A DNA stretch of 64,000 nucleotides. Source: Prevotella sp. (GTDB lineage Bacteria > Bacteroidota > Bacteroidia > Bacteroidales > Bacteroidaceae). The translations under genes and the position numbers were made by a program. This document shows positions 36,020 to 45,120 of the stretch, one piece after another. Positions within the stretch are counted from its first letter, which is position 1, and each line of letters opens with the position of its first letter. The DNA lies in the NCBI GenBank assembly GCA_017623155.1, contig JAGAPR010000100.1:29470-93469 (forward strand). Reading direction: 5' to 3'. The notes beneath the pieces were generated by a model, which saw nothing but the letters and a program-made list of their open reading frames with translations, was not told the DNA's origin and did no database searches.

Positions 36020-37883
36020 TCTTTTGAGGTGCCTGTTGCCGGCGTTGGTATGCCTGTTGAGGCTGTGTCCACAACTCATTGATGAGTTCGGCGCGCCCTA
36101 TTCGCCTGAGCGACTGTTCTATACCGCGTCGCTCTTCCGGTTTGTACCAGAAGAAGAATTGTCGTTGGGCGAGTTTCTCCTTTTGGGTTTTGGCACTGAA
36201 CACCGGTTCCATGGTGTATGGGTCGTAACCGGTATACCATGTTTCCGTGCTTACTGTCATGGGGGTAGGAGTGAAGTCCTGTATCTGTTCGAGATGAAAA
36301 TCGAGTTTTTTTGTATTCACGGCAAGCTCGGCCATGTCGGCTTCGCTGCATCCGGGGTGGCTGCTGATGAAGTATGGGATTATTTGCTGGTTGAGATTTT
36401 CCTCACGGTTTATCCTGTCAAATATGCGTTTGAACTCGTCAAACTGTTTAAACGGTGGCTTGCGCATCAGTCGTAGCACGTTGTCGGATGTGTGCTCGGG
36501 CGCGACTTTCAGTCGGCCGCTGACATGCCTGCAAATAAGTTCGCGCGTATATTCGGCTGCAGCCTTGTTTGTTTTTTCGTCGTTACTCCTGTGCAGCAGC
36601 AAATCATAGCGTACTCCGCTGCCGATAAAACTTTTTTTGATGCCCGGCAACTTGTCCACCGTGCGGTAAATGTCAATGAGAGCGCTGTGGTCTGTGCTCA
36701 AATTCGGGCATATTTGCGGATTTATGCAGCTCGGACGTTTACACTTCTCGCAAATATTGGTGTTACGTCCTTTCATTCCGTACATGTTTGCCGACGGCCC
36801 GCCGAGGTCTGACAGATAGCCCTTGAAATCGGACATATTCATTACTTGCTTCACTTCTCTTATTATGCTTTCCTTTGAGCGGCAGCTGATAAACTTGCCC
36901 TGATGTGCCGATATTGTGCAGAAAGCGCATCCTCCGAAACATCCTCGGTGAATGTTTACCGAGAATTTTATCATCTCGTAGGCCGGAATGCGCTTGTTCT
37001 TGTATTTTGGATGAGGGACACGTGTATAAGGCAAGTCAAACGATGCGTCCAGTTCGCTTGTTGTCATGGGAGGATACGGCGGATTTACAACGGCTATTCT
37101 TCCGTCTACTTCCTGTATGAGGCGGCTCGCGTGTATCTTGTTGGACTCTTCTTCGATATGTCTGAAATTCTCGGCTTGTGCTTTTTTGTCTTTCAGACAT
37201 TTTTCATGACTGTGCAACACGATATCATCATTTGACAGTCCGCCCGGCAAATCGTTTTTGCTCGTGAGATATACTGTCTGCGGAATGTTTGTAATCTGCT
37301 TTATCGGCATTCCGTTTTCGAGTTGTTTGCATAACTCCAAGATAGGCTTTTCGCCCATACCGTATATTATCATGTCGGCTCCGCTGTCGCAAAGAATACA
37401 TCTGCGCAGTGAGTTTTGCCAATAGTCGTAGTGGGTGAGTCGTCGTAATGATGCCTCGATGCCCCCCAAAACAATAGGCACATCGGGGTAAAGTTGTCTC
37501 AAAATCTTTGAATATACGATAGTGGGATATTCGGGTCGCATGTCGTGTCGGCCGTCGGGACTGTATGCGTCTTCCGAACGCAGACGTTTGTTGGCCGTGT
37601 ATTTGTTGACCATTGAGTCCATACAGCCGGGCGAGATGCCGAAAAAGAGTCGCGGACGACCAAGTTTTTTGAAGTCGCGGAAGTCACCGTGCCAATCGGG
37701 TTGTGGAACAATGGCGACCTTGTATCCTGCCGCTTCGAGCGTGCGGCCTATCACAGCAGCTCCGAACGACGGATGATCAACATAAGCATCGGCGGAAAAC
37801 AAGATGACGTCAGTCTCTTGCCATCCGCGAATATCCATTTCCTTTTTTGTCGTTGGCAGGAAATCCGATAGTTTATATTCCAT
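35925..37883 (-). CDS. YgiQ family radical SAM protein
   Basis: 652 residues from ATG 37883. A cobalamin-binding-like N-terminal part (DVILFSADAYVDHPSFG, VLGGIEASLRRLTHYDYW) precedes the radical SAM core NIHRGCFGGCAFCTI with cysteines at about 315, 319 and 322. Then come the typical YgiQ segments FKGYLSDLGGPSANMYG and YFISSHPGCSEADM, and a basic, Asn/Gln/Arg-rich tail of about 45 residues (NNHR end) that may bind RNA. The family is widespread and its reaction is unknown. Its tail-coding DNA overlaps the downstream phosphatase start by 95 bp. ATG 37883 is chosen because homologues start MEYKLSDFLPTTK-like. Confidence 0.9.
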   Translation of the reverse strand: MEYKLSDFLPTTKKEMDIRGWQETDVILFSADAYVDHPSFGAAVIGRTLEAAGYKVAIVPQPDWHGDFRDFKKLGRPRLFFGISPGCMDSMVNKYTANKRLRSEDAYSPDGRHDMRPEYPTIVYSKILRQLYPDVPIVLGGIEASLRRLTHYDYWQNSLRRCILCDSGADMIIYGMGEKPILELCKQLENGMPIKQITNIPQTVYLTSKNDLPGGLSNDDIVLHSHEKCLKDKKAQAENFRHIEEESNKIHASRLIQEVDGRIAVVNPPYPPMTTSELDASFDLPYTRVPHPKYKNKRIPAYEMIKFSVNIHRGCFGGCAFCTISAHQGKFISCRSKESIIREVKQVMNMSDFKGYLSDLGGPSANMYGMKGRNTNICEKCKRPSCINPQICPNLSTDHSALIDIYRTVDKLPGIKKSFIGSGVRYDLLLHRSNDEKTNKAAAEYTRELICRHVSGRLKVAPEHTSDNVLRLMRKPPFKQFDEFKRIFDRINREENLNQQIIPYFISSHPGCSEADMAELAVNTKKLDFHLEQIQDFTPTPMTVSTETWYTGYDPYTMEPVFSAKTQKEKLAQRQFFFWYKPEERRGIEQSLRRIGRAELINELWTQPQQAYQRRQQAPQKNDNHNGNGNNRAKHSVQKPNGRGGRRNNNHR

Positions 37884-37989
37884 GATTGTTCGCTCTCGTG
37901 CAATACAGCAGCAGGTCAAAAGGATGTTTTAATGGCTTTATGCTCGACCTGCCTATTGGGTATAAGAAGTTATCGTTAGAATTAAATTA

Positions 37990-38298
37990 TTACTCGGCAG
38001 CGAGCTGTTTGTCTTTCCATTCTATGAAAAGCAATACCAGCTTTTGAAGTCCGAACGCTTTCATGTTCGGATGATATATGACATCAAGGCACAAATCGAG
38101 CAAATCCTTGTCATTGCTTCCGCTTGATTCAAGTATGGAGCGGGTATTCAATCTCAGTTTGTCGAGTACCTGTTCGTCCACATATCCATTGCTGTCTATC
38201 AAGTCTTTGAACAGCAGATATTTATCAATTGTTTGCAAATGCTCTTCACTTATGTTTATGCTCCGTGTGCCGGATAGGTTTGCTTGAATTTTAAACAT
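37990..38298 (-). CDS. Conserved-looking small protein (102 aa), function unknown
   Basis: 102 residues, soluble and mostly helical (INISEEHLQTIDKYLLF, DEQVLDKLRLNTRSIL, LQKLVLLFIEWKDKQL). No motif I recognise. It lies 31 bp after the amidase/golvesin gene and 106 bp before YgiQ on the same strand, so it may be the link between them. The 106-bp gap before YgiQ holds an imperfect GCAGGTC/GACCTGC inverted repeat (37911-37952) with a 28-nt loop, too loose to call a terminator. Confidence 0.65.
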   Translation of the reverse strand: MFKIQANLSGTRSINISEEHLQTIDKYLLFKDLIDSNGYVDEQVLDKLRLNTRSILESSGSNDKDLLDLCLDVIYHPNMKAFGLQKLVLLFIEWKDKQLAAE

Positions 38299-38329
38299 AA
38301 TCTCTGTATATTGTTTGTTATTATTAAAT

Positions 38330-41236
38330 TTATTTTATCAAAAAGTTCATTATTCCTTTCATGATGGAAAATTTCTTGCTGTCGTCCATGATACATTCAA
38401 ACGGAACACCCATTGTGAACGTTCGGTAGTCGCTTCCTTTATACGCGATGGCTGCATAACCGCCGTTGTTGTAGCATAGCGCGGCGTAGGCATTGCCGTA
38501 GGGGGTGAATGTATCGTGTCTTGTTGCGGCGTAGTGTTCCTCGTTGATTGAATTGTAATAAGGAAAAGAGGAGCCCATGCCATACATGAAATCGTTTTGG
38601 CTCGTGCTGTATCCCGCATAGTTGCATTTCAATGTTTCCCTTAGAAACGATTGCTCGGCGGGAGATGTCATGTCGCTTCCGATATATGCTCCGGATACAA
38701 ATAGCGCACCGCCGCGTTTGGTAAACGCTTGCAACTGGTCGCGTATAGGCTGGGGAAATGTCTTATAATATTTCAGACTGTGCCCGTCATTACGTTCAAG
38801 ACCGAGTATAATGTCAATCAATTTATATGACGACAAGTCAACTTTACCGGCCTCAATGGCCTCACTTGAACAGCTTACAATGTTGTAACGTCCCGCTTTC
38901 TGTATAGCCTCGGCATGCGTACGAACATGGTCTCTGTTATTACCGGCAATGAAAACACCCGCAAATTCGTCTCCCGACCAACCTAATCCGCTTTCATCTT
39001 CTATGCCCATCTTGTCGCGGTTATAGCAAATCTGTCTGCCTACCCAGCCTGCTGTCGGACCGAGAGACACGCCCGGATCTTCATCAAAATCAAAGCCTTG
39101 TTCGGAGATGTTGTCGCGTATTGCGGGTGAGGAAAGGCGGTGAAATCCGTCTACAATGAGTATATTGTCGGCATGCTCGCTGTCTGTGTTATATAAAGCG
39201 CATAGGGTTTCGGTGGTAAAACTTTTACCGCCTCTGTTTGTTGCGGCAACTTTAAAACTGTAAAGTATGCCCGGTTCTAATTCGATAGAGTGGTGATTGG
39301 CTCCTTTTATATATGTTCCATTATCGAAACCGGCCGTTCCCACACTTGTATATATAATGTATCCGGTAGGCTGTGAAGTCGCTTCTTGCGGGTCTTCCAC
39401 AGGATCCCATGTCAGTTTGACCTCATTTGCACGTGTAAACTCTATACGGAAATTGTTTGGTGTCATGGGCGTTACGATGTAAGGACGGTCGTGCGAATTG
39501 CATATTTGACGTAAAACGCTCTTATATAATGAACGTGCCAATGTGAATTTGAAGTTTGGGTCTTGACCGTAACGCATGTCGGGAAAACTCTGATGCGACA
39601 TCGTTTCGATGATGGCACTGGGAATTTCGGGTATGCGAGTCTCTGAATAATTCCTGTCGTAAACTTCTCTTTCTACCCATTTCCCGTGCTTGTATCTTAT
39701 GTCACGGGTGATGTTTGTAAGTAACGACTTCGCGAAATCGAAAGAAGACAAGCGCGATATGCCGGATTTCAGCATGCCGTTGTTAGATCCGGTGGTGCAG
39801 ATTGACAGAGAGCCGATAAGGTCTGTGCCGTTTTTAGCGTATCCGGCATCGCTGTGAACGGCAAGAGAAAGTTCCAATGGAACGTTTAGTCCGTCGCTAT
39901 CCGGTATATAGCACGACCCGCCACCGAGGTAATTTGTCATTAGCGAGCGGGTGTTTATGTCGTCACGATAGTCGTCTGTGCCGCATTTTGTGCTGTATAC
40001 GGAGTATGGCATACCTGCCCATTGGGCGTAATATCTGGCACCTTCGAGACAGCGCGGCAGCCCACTGGTTGCAGTGCCGCGCATTATGTTACCCATGCCG
40101 CCACCAAAACGCACGGCATCAGATGTCACAACACCTTTGGTTGTACTCTGATTGGTCACTACAACCCTGTTAAACTCGTTGCTTCCTTTGTCAAAATCGA
40201 ATGTGCCGAGATATACCCAAGTGCCTCCGCCCATTCTTTGATTGACACGAAACACCGTTTTCTCTCCCTTATGCCATACAATATAGCATGCGTCGTCTAC
40301 GCTGTTTGATAGTGTTTGGTAGCTTACGTAAACGGCATATCGGCCTTCTTGCGGCAGTTTGGGTTGGTAAGAGATGAGGCTGTAGCTGCTTGATTTCTTC
40401 GTGGTCTTTACCTTTCGCACGGTACCGGCAGTGAACGGATTTTCTCCGTCGGTGTAATGTCCGGTGTGTTGGGCAAATCCTTTCACATTGGCATCTTGCC
40501 AAGAATATTGCGAATTGATTTCTATATAGTTTGTACCTCGTGCGAAATCATCATTATCCACAATGATTTCGTTTTTCTGCCAGTCGCGTTCGCGTGGCGT
40601 GAATACCACTGCTCCGGCATTTTCGAGCATGGGAATGAGATATGGAACAACGATAGTTTGAGTGAATAAATCCTCTGTAGTGCCGAAGAGTTTTGGGCGT
40701 TGCCATTTCCATAGCGCCTTATTGTTGTCGTAATATCGCCCGTGGCTTGCCCAAATGGAAATGTGGCGGTTTTGTAATCCGTGGGTTATGGTAATAGGTT
40801 CAGATACATTTTTAACCCAAGGATTACCTTTATAGTCGATATAATTCTTTCCGTACAGTCGTTTTTTTGCATCGGATTTGATGTTGGGAGCAAGGTTGTC
40901 AATAGACAACCCGTTGGCGAAAATTGTTATTTTATGATTGCGATATTCTCTCCCTATTCTTTTATGTATTCCCTTGTATATTTTATTTATGGTCTTAGGG
41001 GAAAGCTCTTGAAGTGCAAAACTCTCGCCGACAGTTATTCTGATGGTTCTTTTCTTATTGTCAATCTTGTAGTCGCGAATGACAGGGGCGTGTTTTTTGC
41101 GATTACTTCCGGTCGTGTATTTATTGAGAAACTTTTCAGTTTTCTCCATGTCTTTTGCGTCAATCCGTGTCGATTGTGCACAGATGACGATTGAATATAC
41201 GAGCGATAGCAATATGAAAACAAATCTTATTCTCAT
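38330..41236 (-). CDS. Secreted amidase_3-like hydrolase with inserted golvesin-like domain
   Basis: 968 residues with signal peptide 1-20 (ends VICAQ). The pieces of a zinc N-acetylmuramoyl-L-alanine amidase (Amidase_3) fold appear in order but are split: SIWASHGRYY with His165, TTEDLFTQ, VFTPRERD, then after an insertion LAVHSDAGY with His461 and PSAIIETMSHQ with Glu544. The insertion (about 236-383) resembles a golvesin C-terminal/xanthan-lyase-like beta domain (YAVYVSYQTLSNSVDDACYIVWHKG, GVVTSDAVRFGG). A fibronectin III-like domain follows (about 593-685), then a 280-residue unknown C-terminal domain. Likely periplasmic peptidoglycan remodelling; such proteins are often labelled xanthan lyase. 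An acyltransferase gene ends 4 bp upstream. Confidence 0.75.
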   Translation of the reverse strand: MRIRFVFILLSLVYSIVICAQSTRIDAKDMEKTEKFLNKYTTGSNRKKHAPVIRDYKIDNKKRTIRITVGESFALQELSPKTINKIYKGIHKRIGREYRNHKITIFANGLSIDNLAPNIKSDAKKRLYGKNYIDYKGNPWVKNVSEPITITHGLQNRHISIWASHGRYYDNNKALWKWQRPKLFGTTEDLFTQTIVVPYLIPMLENAGAVVFTPRERDWQKNEIIVDNDDFARGTNYIEINSQYSWQDANVKGFAQHTGHYTDGENPFTAGTVRKVKTTKKSSSYSLISYQPKLPQEGRYAVYVSYQTLSNSVDDACYIVWHKGEKTVFRVNQRMGGGTWVYLGTFDFDKGSNEFNRVVVTNQSTTKGVVTSDAVRFGGGMGNIMRGTATSGLPRCLEGARYYAQWAGMPYSVYSTKCGTDDYRDDINTRSLMTNYLGGGSCYIPDSDGLNVPLELSLAVHSDAGYAKNGTDLIGSLSICTTGSNNGMLKSGISRLSSFDFAKSLLTNITRDIRYKHGKWVEREVYDRNYSETRIPEIPSAIIETMSHQSFPDMRYGQDPNFKFTLARSLYKSVLRQICNSHDRPYIVTPMTPNNFRIEFTRANEVKLTWDPVEDPQEATSQPTGYIIYTSVGTAGFDNGTYIKGANHHSIELEPGILYSFKVAATNRGGKSFTTETLCALYNTDSEHADNILIVDGFHRLSSPAIRDNISEQGFDFDEDPGVSLGPTAGWVGRQICYNRDKMGIEDESGLGWSGDEFAGVFIAGNNRDHVRTHAEAIQKAGRYNIVSCSSEAIEAGKVDLSSYKLIDIILGLERNDGHSLKYYKTFPQPIRDQLQAFTKRGGALFVSGAYIGSDMTSPAEQSFLRETLKCNYAGYSTSQNDFMYGMGSSFPYYNSINEEHYAATRHDTFTPYGNAYAALCYNNGGYAAIAYKGSDYRTFTMGVPFECIMDDSKKFSIMKGIMNFLIK

Positions 41237-41240
41237 TGGT

Positions 41241-41795
41241 TTATATCTCCCCGACAGAAAAATTCTTCGGTTTTTTCCCCTTGAAGTCTTTGAAATACAG
41301 TTTGATTTCTTTCATCTGACTGTCCAAATCACCATTGGGAATTATTGTTTTATTGCATTTTATCACGCGCTTTTCATAATCTACCCCGTAAAGAAGTATT
41401 GGAATACCGGCTTTTAACGCAATGAAATAAAATCCTTTTTTCCATTCCGGATTAAGCGAGCGGGTACCTTCCGGGGTTACGCATAAGCGAAAACTGCTGA
41501 GGCTTTTGGCTGTTTCAGCCAGATTGTCGGTCATACTTGTTCTTTTGGAACGCCATACCGGAATACCGCCAATATGTCTGAAAAAAACTCCCAAAGGCCA
41601 AAAGAACCATTCTTTCTTCATCAGGAAGTTGCTTTTCAGGCTTTCGGCACCGCTGTATAATTGGCCTATTATAAAATCCCAATTACTTGTGTGTGGGGCG
41701 AGACATATAATGTACTTGTCGGGATGAGGTTCTGTTATATCGGCAACCCATCCCATTCGCTTGTATAACAACCACCTACAAAATGCTTTCCACAT
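41241..41795 (-). CDS. Small PlsC-like acyltransferase
   Basis: 184 residues. The glycerophosphate acyltransferase motif HX4D is APHTSNWD (His35, Asp40), GGIPVWR is a block II-like segment, and TPEGTRS (107-113) is block III. It is shorter than typical PlsC (about 240 residues) and resembles the compact lysophospholipid acyltransferase-like proteins of Bacteroidetes. It should acylate a lipid or lipid-linked alcohol at the inner membrane. It is followed 4 bp later by the secreted amidase and preceded by a small gene. Specific acceptor unknown. Confidence 0.8.
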   Translation of the reverse strand: MWKAFCRWLLYKRMGWVADITEPHPDKYIICLAPHTSNWDFIIGQLYSGAESLKSNFLMKKEWFFWPLGVFFRHIGGIPVWRSKRTSMTDNLAETAKSLSSFRLCVTPEGTRSLNPEWKKGFYFIALKAGIPILLYGVDYEKRVIKCNKTIIPNGDLDSQMKEIKLYFKDFKGKKPKNFSVGEI

Positions 41796-41820
41796 ACTTC
41801 TTGTTCTGTTTTTACCGTTG

Positions 41821-42093
41821 TCAATGAAAGTTGTTTATTTGATCTATGATTTCATTCGCGCCCGAATGGAATTTGTCTAAAACATCTTTGAAATATGTTT
41901 TTGCTTTCATTCCCGGCTCGGGATGAGATATTCTTCTTACAAATTGGTTCTCCAATTTCAAGATGGAATACATCAACGCTTTCACGTTCTCGTCGCTTGC
42001 TTTTGTGCTGTAAAGCGATACGGCTACACATTCGGCGAGTAAATCGGCACAACTTACATTGATATATTTTTTCAGTTCTCTTTTGTTTGTCAT
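41821..42093 (-). CDS. Small helical protein (90 aa), function unknown
   Basis: 90 residues (MTNKRELKKYINVSCADLL start), all-helical and soluble, no motif I can name. A strong ribosome site (TAAGGAGGG read on the minus strand, 42107 down to 42099) lies 5 bp before the ATG, which supports that it is expressed. It is the first gene of the six-gene minus-strand run through the acyltransferase, amidase, small protein, YgiQ and phosphatase. Confidence 0.7.
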   Translation of the reverse strand: MTNKRELKKYINVSCADLLAECVAVSLYSTKASDENVKALMYSILKLENQFVRRISHPEPGMKAKTYFKDVLDKFHSGANEIIDQINNFH

Positions 42094-42133
42094 ATTAAAC
42101 CCTCCTTATTCTTTTTTAGTTGCAATACATCGT

Positions 42134-42141
42134 CAAAGATA
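42134..42141 (-). promoter_or_regulatory. -7 promoter element of the six-gene minus-strand run
   Basis: CAAAGATA on plus is TATCTTTG on minus, a perfect TAnnTTTG, 40 bp before the ATG at 42093. A TTTG partner (42157 down to 42154) is only 12 bp away, shorter than usual. Confidence 0.55.
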
Positions 42142-42235
42142 CGGAAAAAAAAGCAAATGCGATTATTTTTGTTATAAAAATTAATTAAATATTTGATTTT
42201 ATCTCGTTTCGTTCTTATTTCTATATTAAAATGGT

Positions 42236-42243
42236 TATTTTTG
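42236..42243 (+). promoter_or_regulatory. -7 promoter element of pfp
   Basis: TATTTTTG, perfect TAnnTTTG, 52 bp before the ATG at 42296. No clear -33. Confidence 0.55.
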
Positions 42244-42295
42244 CATTCATAAAATAAGCATTTTAGTTTATTATATATAAAAATAGAAGTCATTT

Positions 42296-43939
42296 ATGGA
42301 AAAGAGTGCGTTGCAAATTGCAAGAGGTGCTTATCAGCCGAAGTTGCCGAAAGCCCTTCAAGGCGCAGTGAAAGTAAAAGAAGGTGCTCCAACACAGAGC
42401 GTGGACAATCAGAATGAGATTAAAGAATTGTTCCCTAACACCTACGGTATGCCGGTCGTTGAGTTTGTTCCGAGCGAAGAATTAAACAAGAAAAGAATTA
42501 ACGTCGGTGTTATATTGAGTGGTGGACAGGCTCCCGGAGGTCATAATGTTATTACCGGCTTGTTTGATCAACTTAAAAAATTAAATCCGGAAAACCGTCT
42601 GTTTGGTTTTATTCTTGGTCCCGGCGGTCTTGTAGACCATAACTACAAGGAGCTTACCAAAGAGGTGATAGACGAATATCGCAATACCGGCGGTTTCGAC
42701 ATGATTGGTTCCGGACGTACAAAACTCGAAGAGGTAGAACAGTTTGAAAAAGGACTCGAAATCATTCGCGAGCTTGACATAAAGGCAATTGTAATTATCG
42801 GAGGCGACGATTCCAATACGAACGCTTGTGTGTTGGCCGAATATTATGCCTCAAAGAACTACGGCGTGCAGGTTATCGGATGTCCGAAAACCATTGACGG
42901 AGACTTAAAAAACACCCAGATAGAAACAAGTTTCGGTTTCGACACAGCAACAAAAACTTATTCAGAGCTGATAGGAAATATCGAGCGTGACTGCAATTCC
43001 GCTCGTAAGTATTGGCATTTTATCAAGGTCATGGGACGCTCGGCGAGCCATATTGCTTTGGAGTGTGCTTTGCAATGCCAGCCCAACGTTTGTCTTATAT
43101 CGGAAGAAGTTGAGAGCAAGGATCTCACGCTCAACCAGATTGTGGAAAACCTTTGTGGAGTTATCGCCAAGCGTGCGGCCGATGGTAACAATTTCGGAAC
43201 GGTGATTGTGCCGGAAGGTCTCATTGAGTTTATTCCGGCAATAGGTCGTCTCATACAGGAATTGAACGATTTGCTTGCCGCTCACGGTGCTGAATATAAA
43301 GATTTGGACAAAGCGGCTCAGCGTGAGTATATAATGGCGCATCTCTCTGCCGAGAATGCCGCCACGTTCGCCACTCTGCCGGAAGGTGTGGCAACACAGC
43401 TTTCGCTCGATCGTGACCCGCACGGAAATGTGCAGGTTTCGCTTATCGAAACAGAGAAGTTGCTCTCAGATATGTGTGAGGCAAAACTCGCTCAATGGAA
43501 AGAAGAAGGCAAGTATATAGGTCATTTCGCAGCTCTTCATCACTTCTTCGGTTATGAGGGTCGTTGTGCTACACCGTCAAACTTCGATGCCGATTATTGT
43601 TATGCACTTGGCGCGAGTGCTGTGCAGCTCATTGCCAACGGCAAGACCGGTTACATGGCCATCGTCAAGAATACTACTGCGCCCGCAGACGAATGGATAG
43701 CGGGAGGTGTGCCTATAACGATGATGATGAATATGGAACGTCGCAACGGCAAGATGAAGCCTGTAATTAGAAAAGCACTTGTTGAACTTGACGGTGCTCC
43801 TTTCAAGGCTTTTGCCGCCGTGCGCGATGAGTGGGCTGTAAATACCAGCTATGTATATCCCGGCCCTATTCAGTATTGGGGGCCGACAGAAGTTTGCGAC
43901 AAGCCGACAATGACATTGGCTTTGGAGCAGAACAGATAA
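42296..43939 (+). CDS. pfp: Pyrophosphate-dependent 6-phosphofructokinase
   Basis: 547 residues, matching the long PPi-PFK type common in Bacteroidetes. Seen: [17 protein letters not shown], a GGDDSNTNA loop with the second aspartate that marks PPi use in place of [15 protein letters not shown] with the lysine and catalytic aspartates, and [15 protein letters not shown]. It phosphorylates fructose 6-phosphate with pyrophosphate, reversibly, in glycolysis and gluconeogenesis. It has its own -7 element and is followed by a lysozyme gene 84 bp later, probably in the same transcript. Confidence 0.95.
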   Translation: MEKSALQIARGAYQPKLPKALQGAVKVKEGAPTQSVDNQNEIKELFPNTYGMPVVEFVPSEELNKKRINVGVILSGGQAPGGHNVITGLFDQLKKLNPENRLFGFILGPGGLVDHNYKELTKEVIDEYRNTGGFDMIGSGRTKLEEVEQFEKGLEIIRELDIKAIVIIGGDDSNTNACVLAEYYASKNYGVQVIGCPKTIDGDLKNTQIETSFGFDTATKTYSELIGNIERDCNSARKYWHFIKVMGRSASHIALECALQCQPNVCLISEEVESKDLTLNQIVENLCGVIAKRAADGNNFGTVIVPEGLIEFIPAIGRLIQELNDLLAAHGAEYKDLDKAAQREYIMAHLSAENAATFATLPEGVATQLSLDRDPHGNVQVSLIETEKLLSDMCEAKLAQWKEEGKYIGHFAALHHFFGYEGRCATPSNFDADYCYALGASAVQLIANGKTGYMAIVKNTTAPADEWIAGGVPITMMMNMERRNGKMKPVIRKALVELDGAPFKAFAAVRDEWAVNTSYVYPGPIQYWGPTEVCDKPTMTLALEQNR

Positions 43940-44023
43940 TGTTTGTTGCCGCAAGTATCATTGACAGTCATGAGGGAATTGCTCCACGTGTTGTCAATGG
44001 TGCTTGCGGTTTATGTTTTTGAT

Positions 44024-44899
44024 ATGCCGAATACTGTTAAGCGCCGTCTTGAAAGGAAATCAACGAAAAGGAAATATCACAGTCCCGTGCGCAGAAAAAA
44101 GCCGGGAGTGCTGACGCGTATGCTTCAAAAAATGCCGGGTTGGGCATGGTGGATAGGCGGCGCGCTTGTGGTATTGGGCTATGTTTGGGCTTTTTATTAT
44201 TTTTTCGTCGGCCCGTTCGGCTTTCGTTGGCGTGCTTTGTATGGCGATGTTTCTTATCCCGAAGGCTATGAGATACACGGTATAGACATCAGTCACTATC
44301 AAGGTACGATAGATTGGAGCGACCTTCGCAATAATGGAATGATAGAGAAATGCCCCGTTCGGTTTGTGATGATTAAGGCGACAGAAGGTGCAAGCCGTAT
44401 TGACAATCGTTTTAAAGATAATTTTTATCAGGCTCGCGAATATGGTTTTATTCGCGGGGCATATCATTTTTGGAGCACTCGCTCCACGGGCAGGGCTCAG
44501 GCGGAGCATTTCATTCGTAATGTTAAGTTGGAAGAGGGCGACCTGCCTCCGGTGCTCGATGTGGAGCACAAGGCGAAAGAACAGACTCCGGAGGAGTTTA
44601 GGAAAAGCGTTCTTACATGGCTTGACATAGTTGAAAAGCATTACAATGTGAAGCCTATAATCTATACTTATTATAAATTTAAAACCGCTTACCTCAGCGA
44701 TTCCATATTCGACAGCTATCCGTATTGGATTGCTCACTACTATGTCGATAGTGTGGAGTATAAAGGACCTTGGAAATTTTGGCAGCACACGGATTGCGGT
44801 AAGTTGCCGGGAATAAAAGGATATGTAGATTTCAATATATACAATGGCAGTTACTATGACCTGCGCCGACTCACAATCGGAGGCGATGACAGTGATTGA
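44024..44899 (+). CDS. Membrane-anchored GH25 lysozyme-like hydrolase
   Basis: 291 residues from ATG 44024. A basic cytoplasmic start (about 40 residues) leads to one membrane helix (AWWIGGALVVLGYVWAFYYFFVG), then the catalytic domain with GH25 motifs: GIDISHYQGTIDWSDL, VMIKATEG, and LPPVLDVE carrying the acidic catalytic pair. The C-terminus WQHTDCGKLPGIKGYVDFN is the usual GH25 end. It should cut the glycan backbone of peptidoglycan in the periplasm while tethered. Earlier in-frame starts (to 43943) add a segment unlike the family and lie right at the pfp stop. Its 3' side runs into the second palindrome array. Confidence 0.85.
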   Translation: MPNTVKRRLERKSTKRKYHSPVRRKKPGVLTRMLQKMPGWAWWIGGALVVLGYVWAFYYFFVGPFGFRWRALYGDVSYPEGYEIHGIDISHYQGTIDWSDLRNNGMIEKCPVRFVMIKATEGASRIDNRFKDNFYQAREYGFIRGAYHFWSTRSTGRAQAEHFIRNVKLEEGDLPPVLDVEHKAKEQTPEEFRKSVLTWLDIVEKHYNVKPIIYTYYKFKTAYLSDSIFDSYPYWIAHYYVDSVEYKGPWKFWQHTDCGKLPGIKGYVDFNIYNGSYYDLRRLTIGGDDSD

Positions 44900-44939
44900 T
44901 AATGCTTTGTTATTGTTTTCTTGGCGTGCAACAAGATTT

Positions 44940-45045
44940 TTGTACTTGTGTTACAAGCGTCTTGTACTCGTATTACAAGCGTCTTGTAATCATGTTACAA
45001 GGCCTTTGTAATCGCATTACAAAGGCCTTGTACTCCGAGTACATG
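44940..45045. repeat. 22-bp tandem palindrome array B (4.5-5 units)
   Basis: Units begin at 44940, 44962, 44984, 45006 and 45028 (partial). Each is a palindrome of the type TTGTAMT-N3-RTTACAA followed by a 5-bp spacer (GCGTC twice, then GGCCT/AGGCC). The period and core are those of array A (35101-35176), although the spacers differ. It sits at a convergent junction (GH25 lysozyme and prmA) where no conventional terminator was found. Confidence 0.85.
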
Positions 45046-45120
45046 AATTTGATAATCTCGTAATCCTTATAAACAAGTTTTTCAGTTGATTTCTTAATTA
45101 CTGCTGCATTACGTAATTAT

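Noticed and set aside
37911-37952. Inverted repeat GCAGGTC/GACCTGC before YgiQ as a terminator
   Set aside because: The loop of 28 nt is large and no U-run follows, so I left it as a note only.
44940-45045. CRISPR array
   Set aside because: Period is only 22 bp, and the variable part is 3 nt within the palindrome and a 5-nt near-constant spacer, so there are no unique spacers; no cas genes are present.
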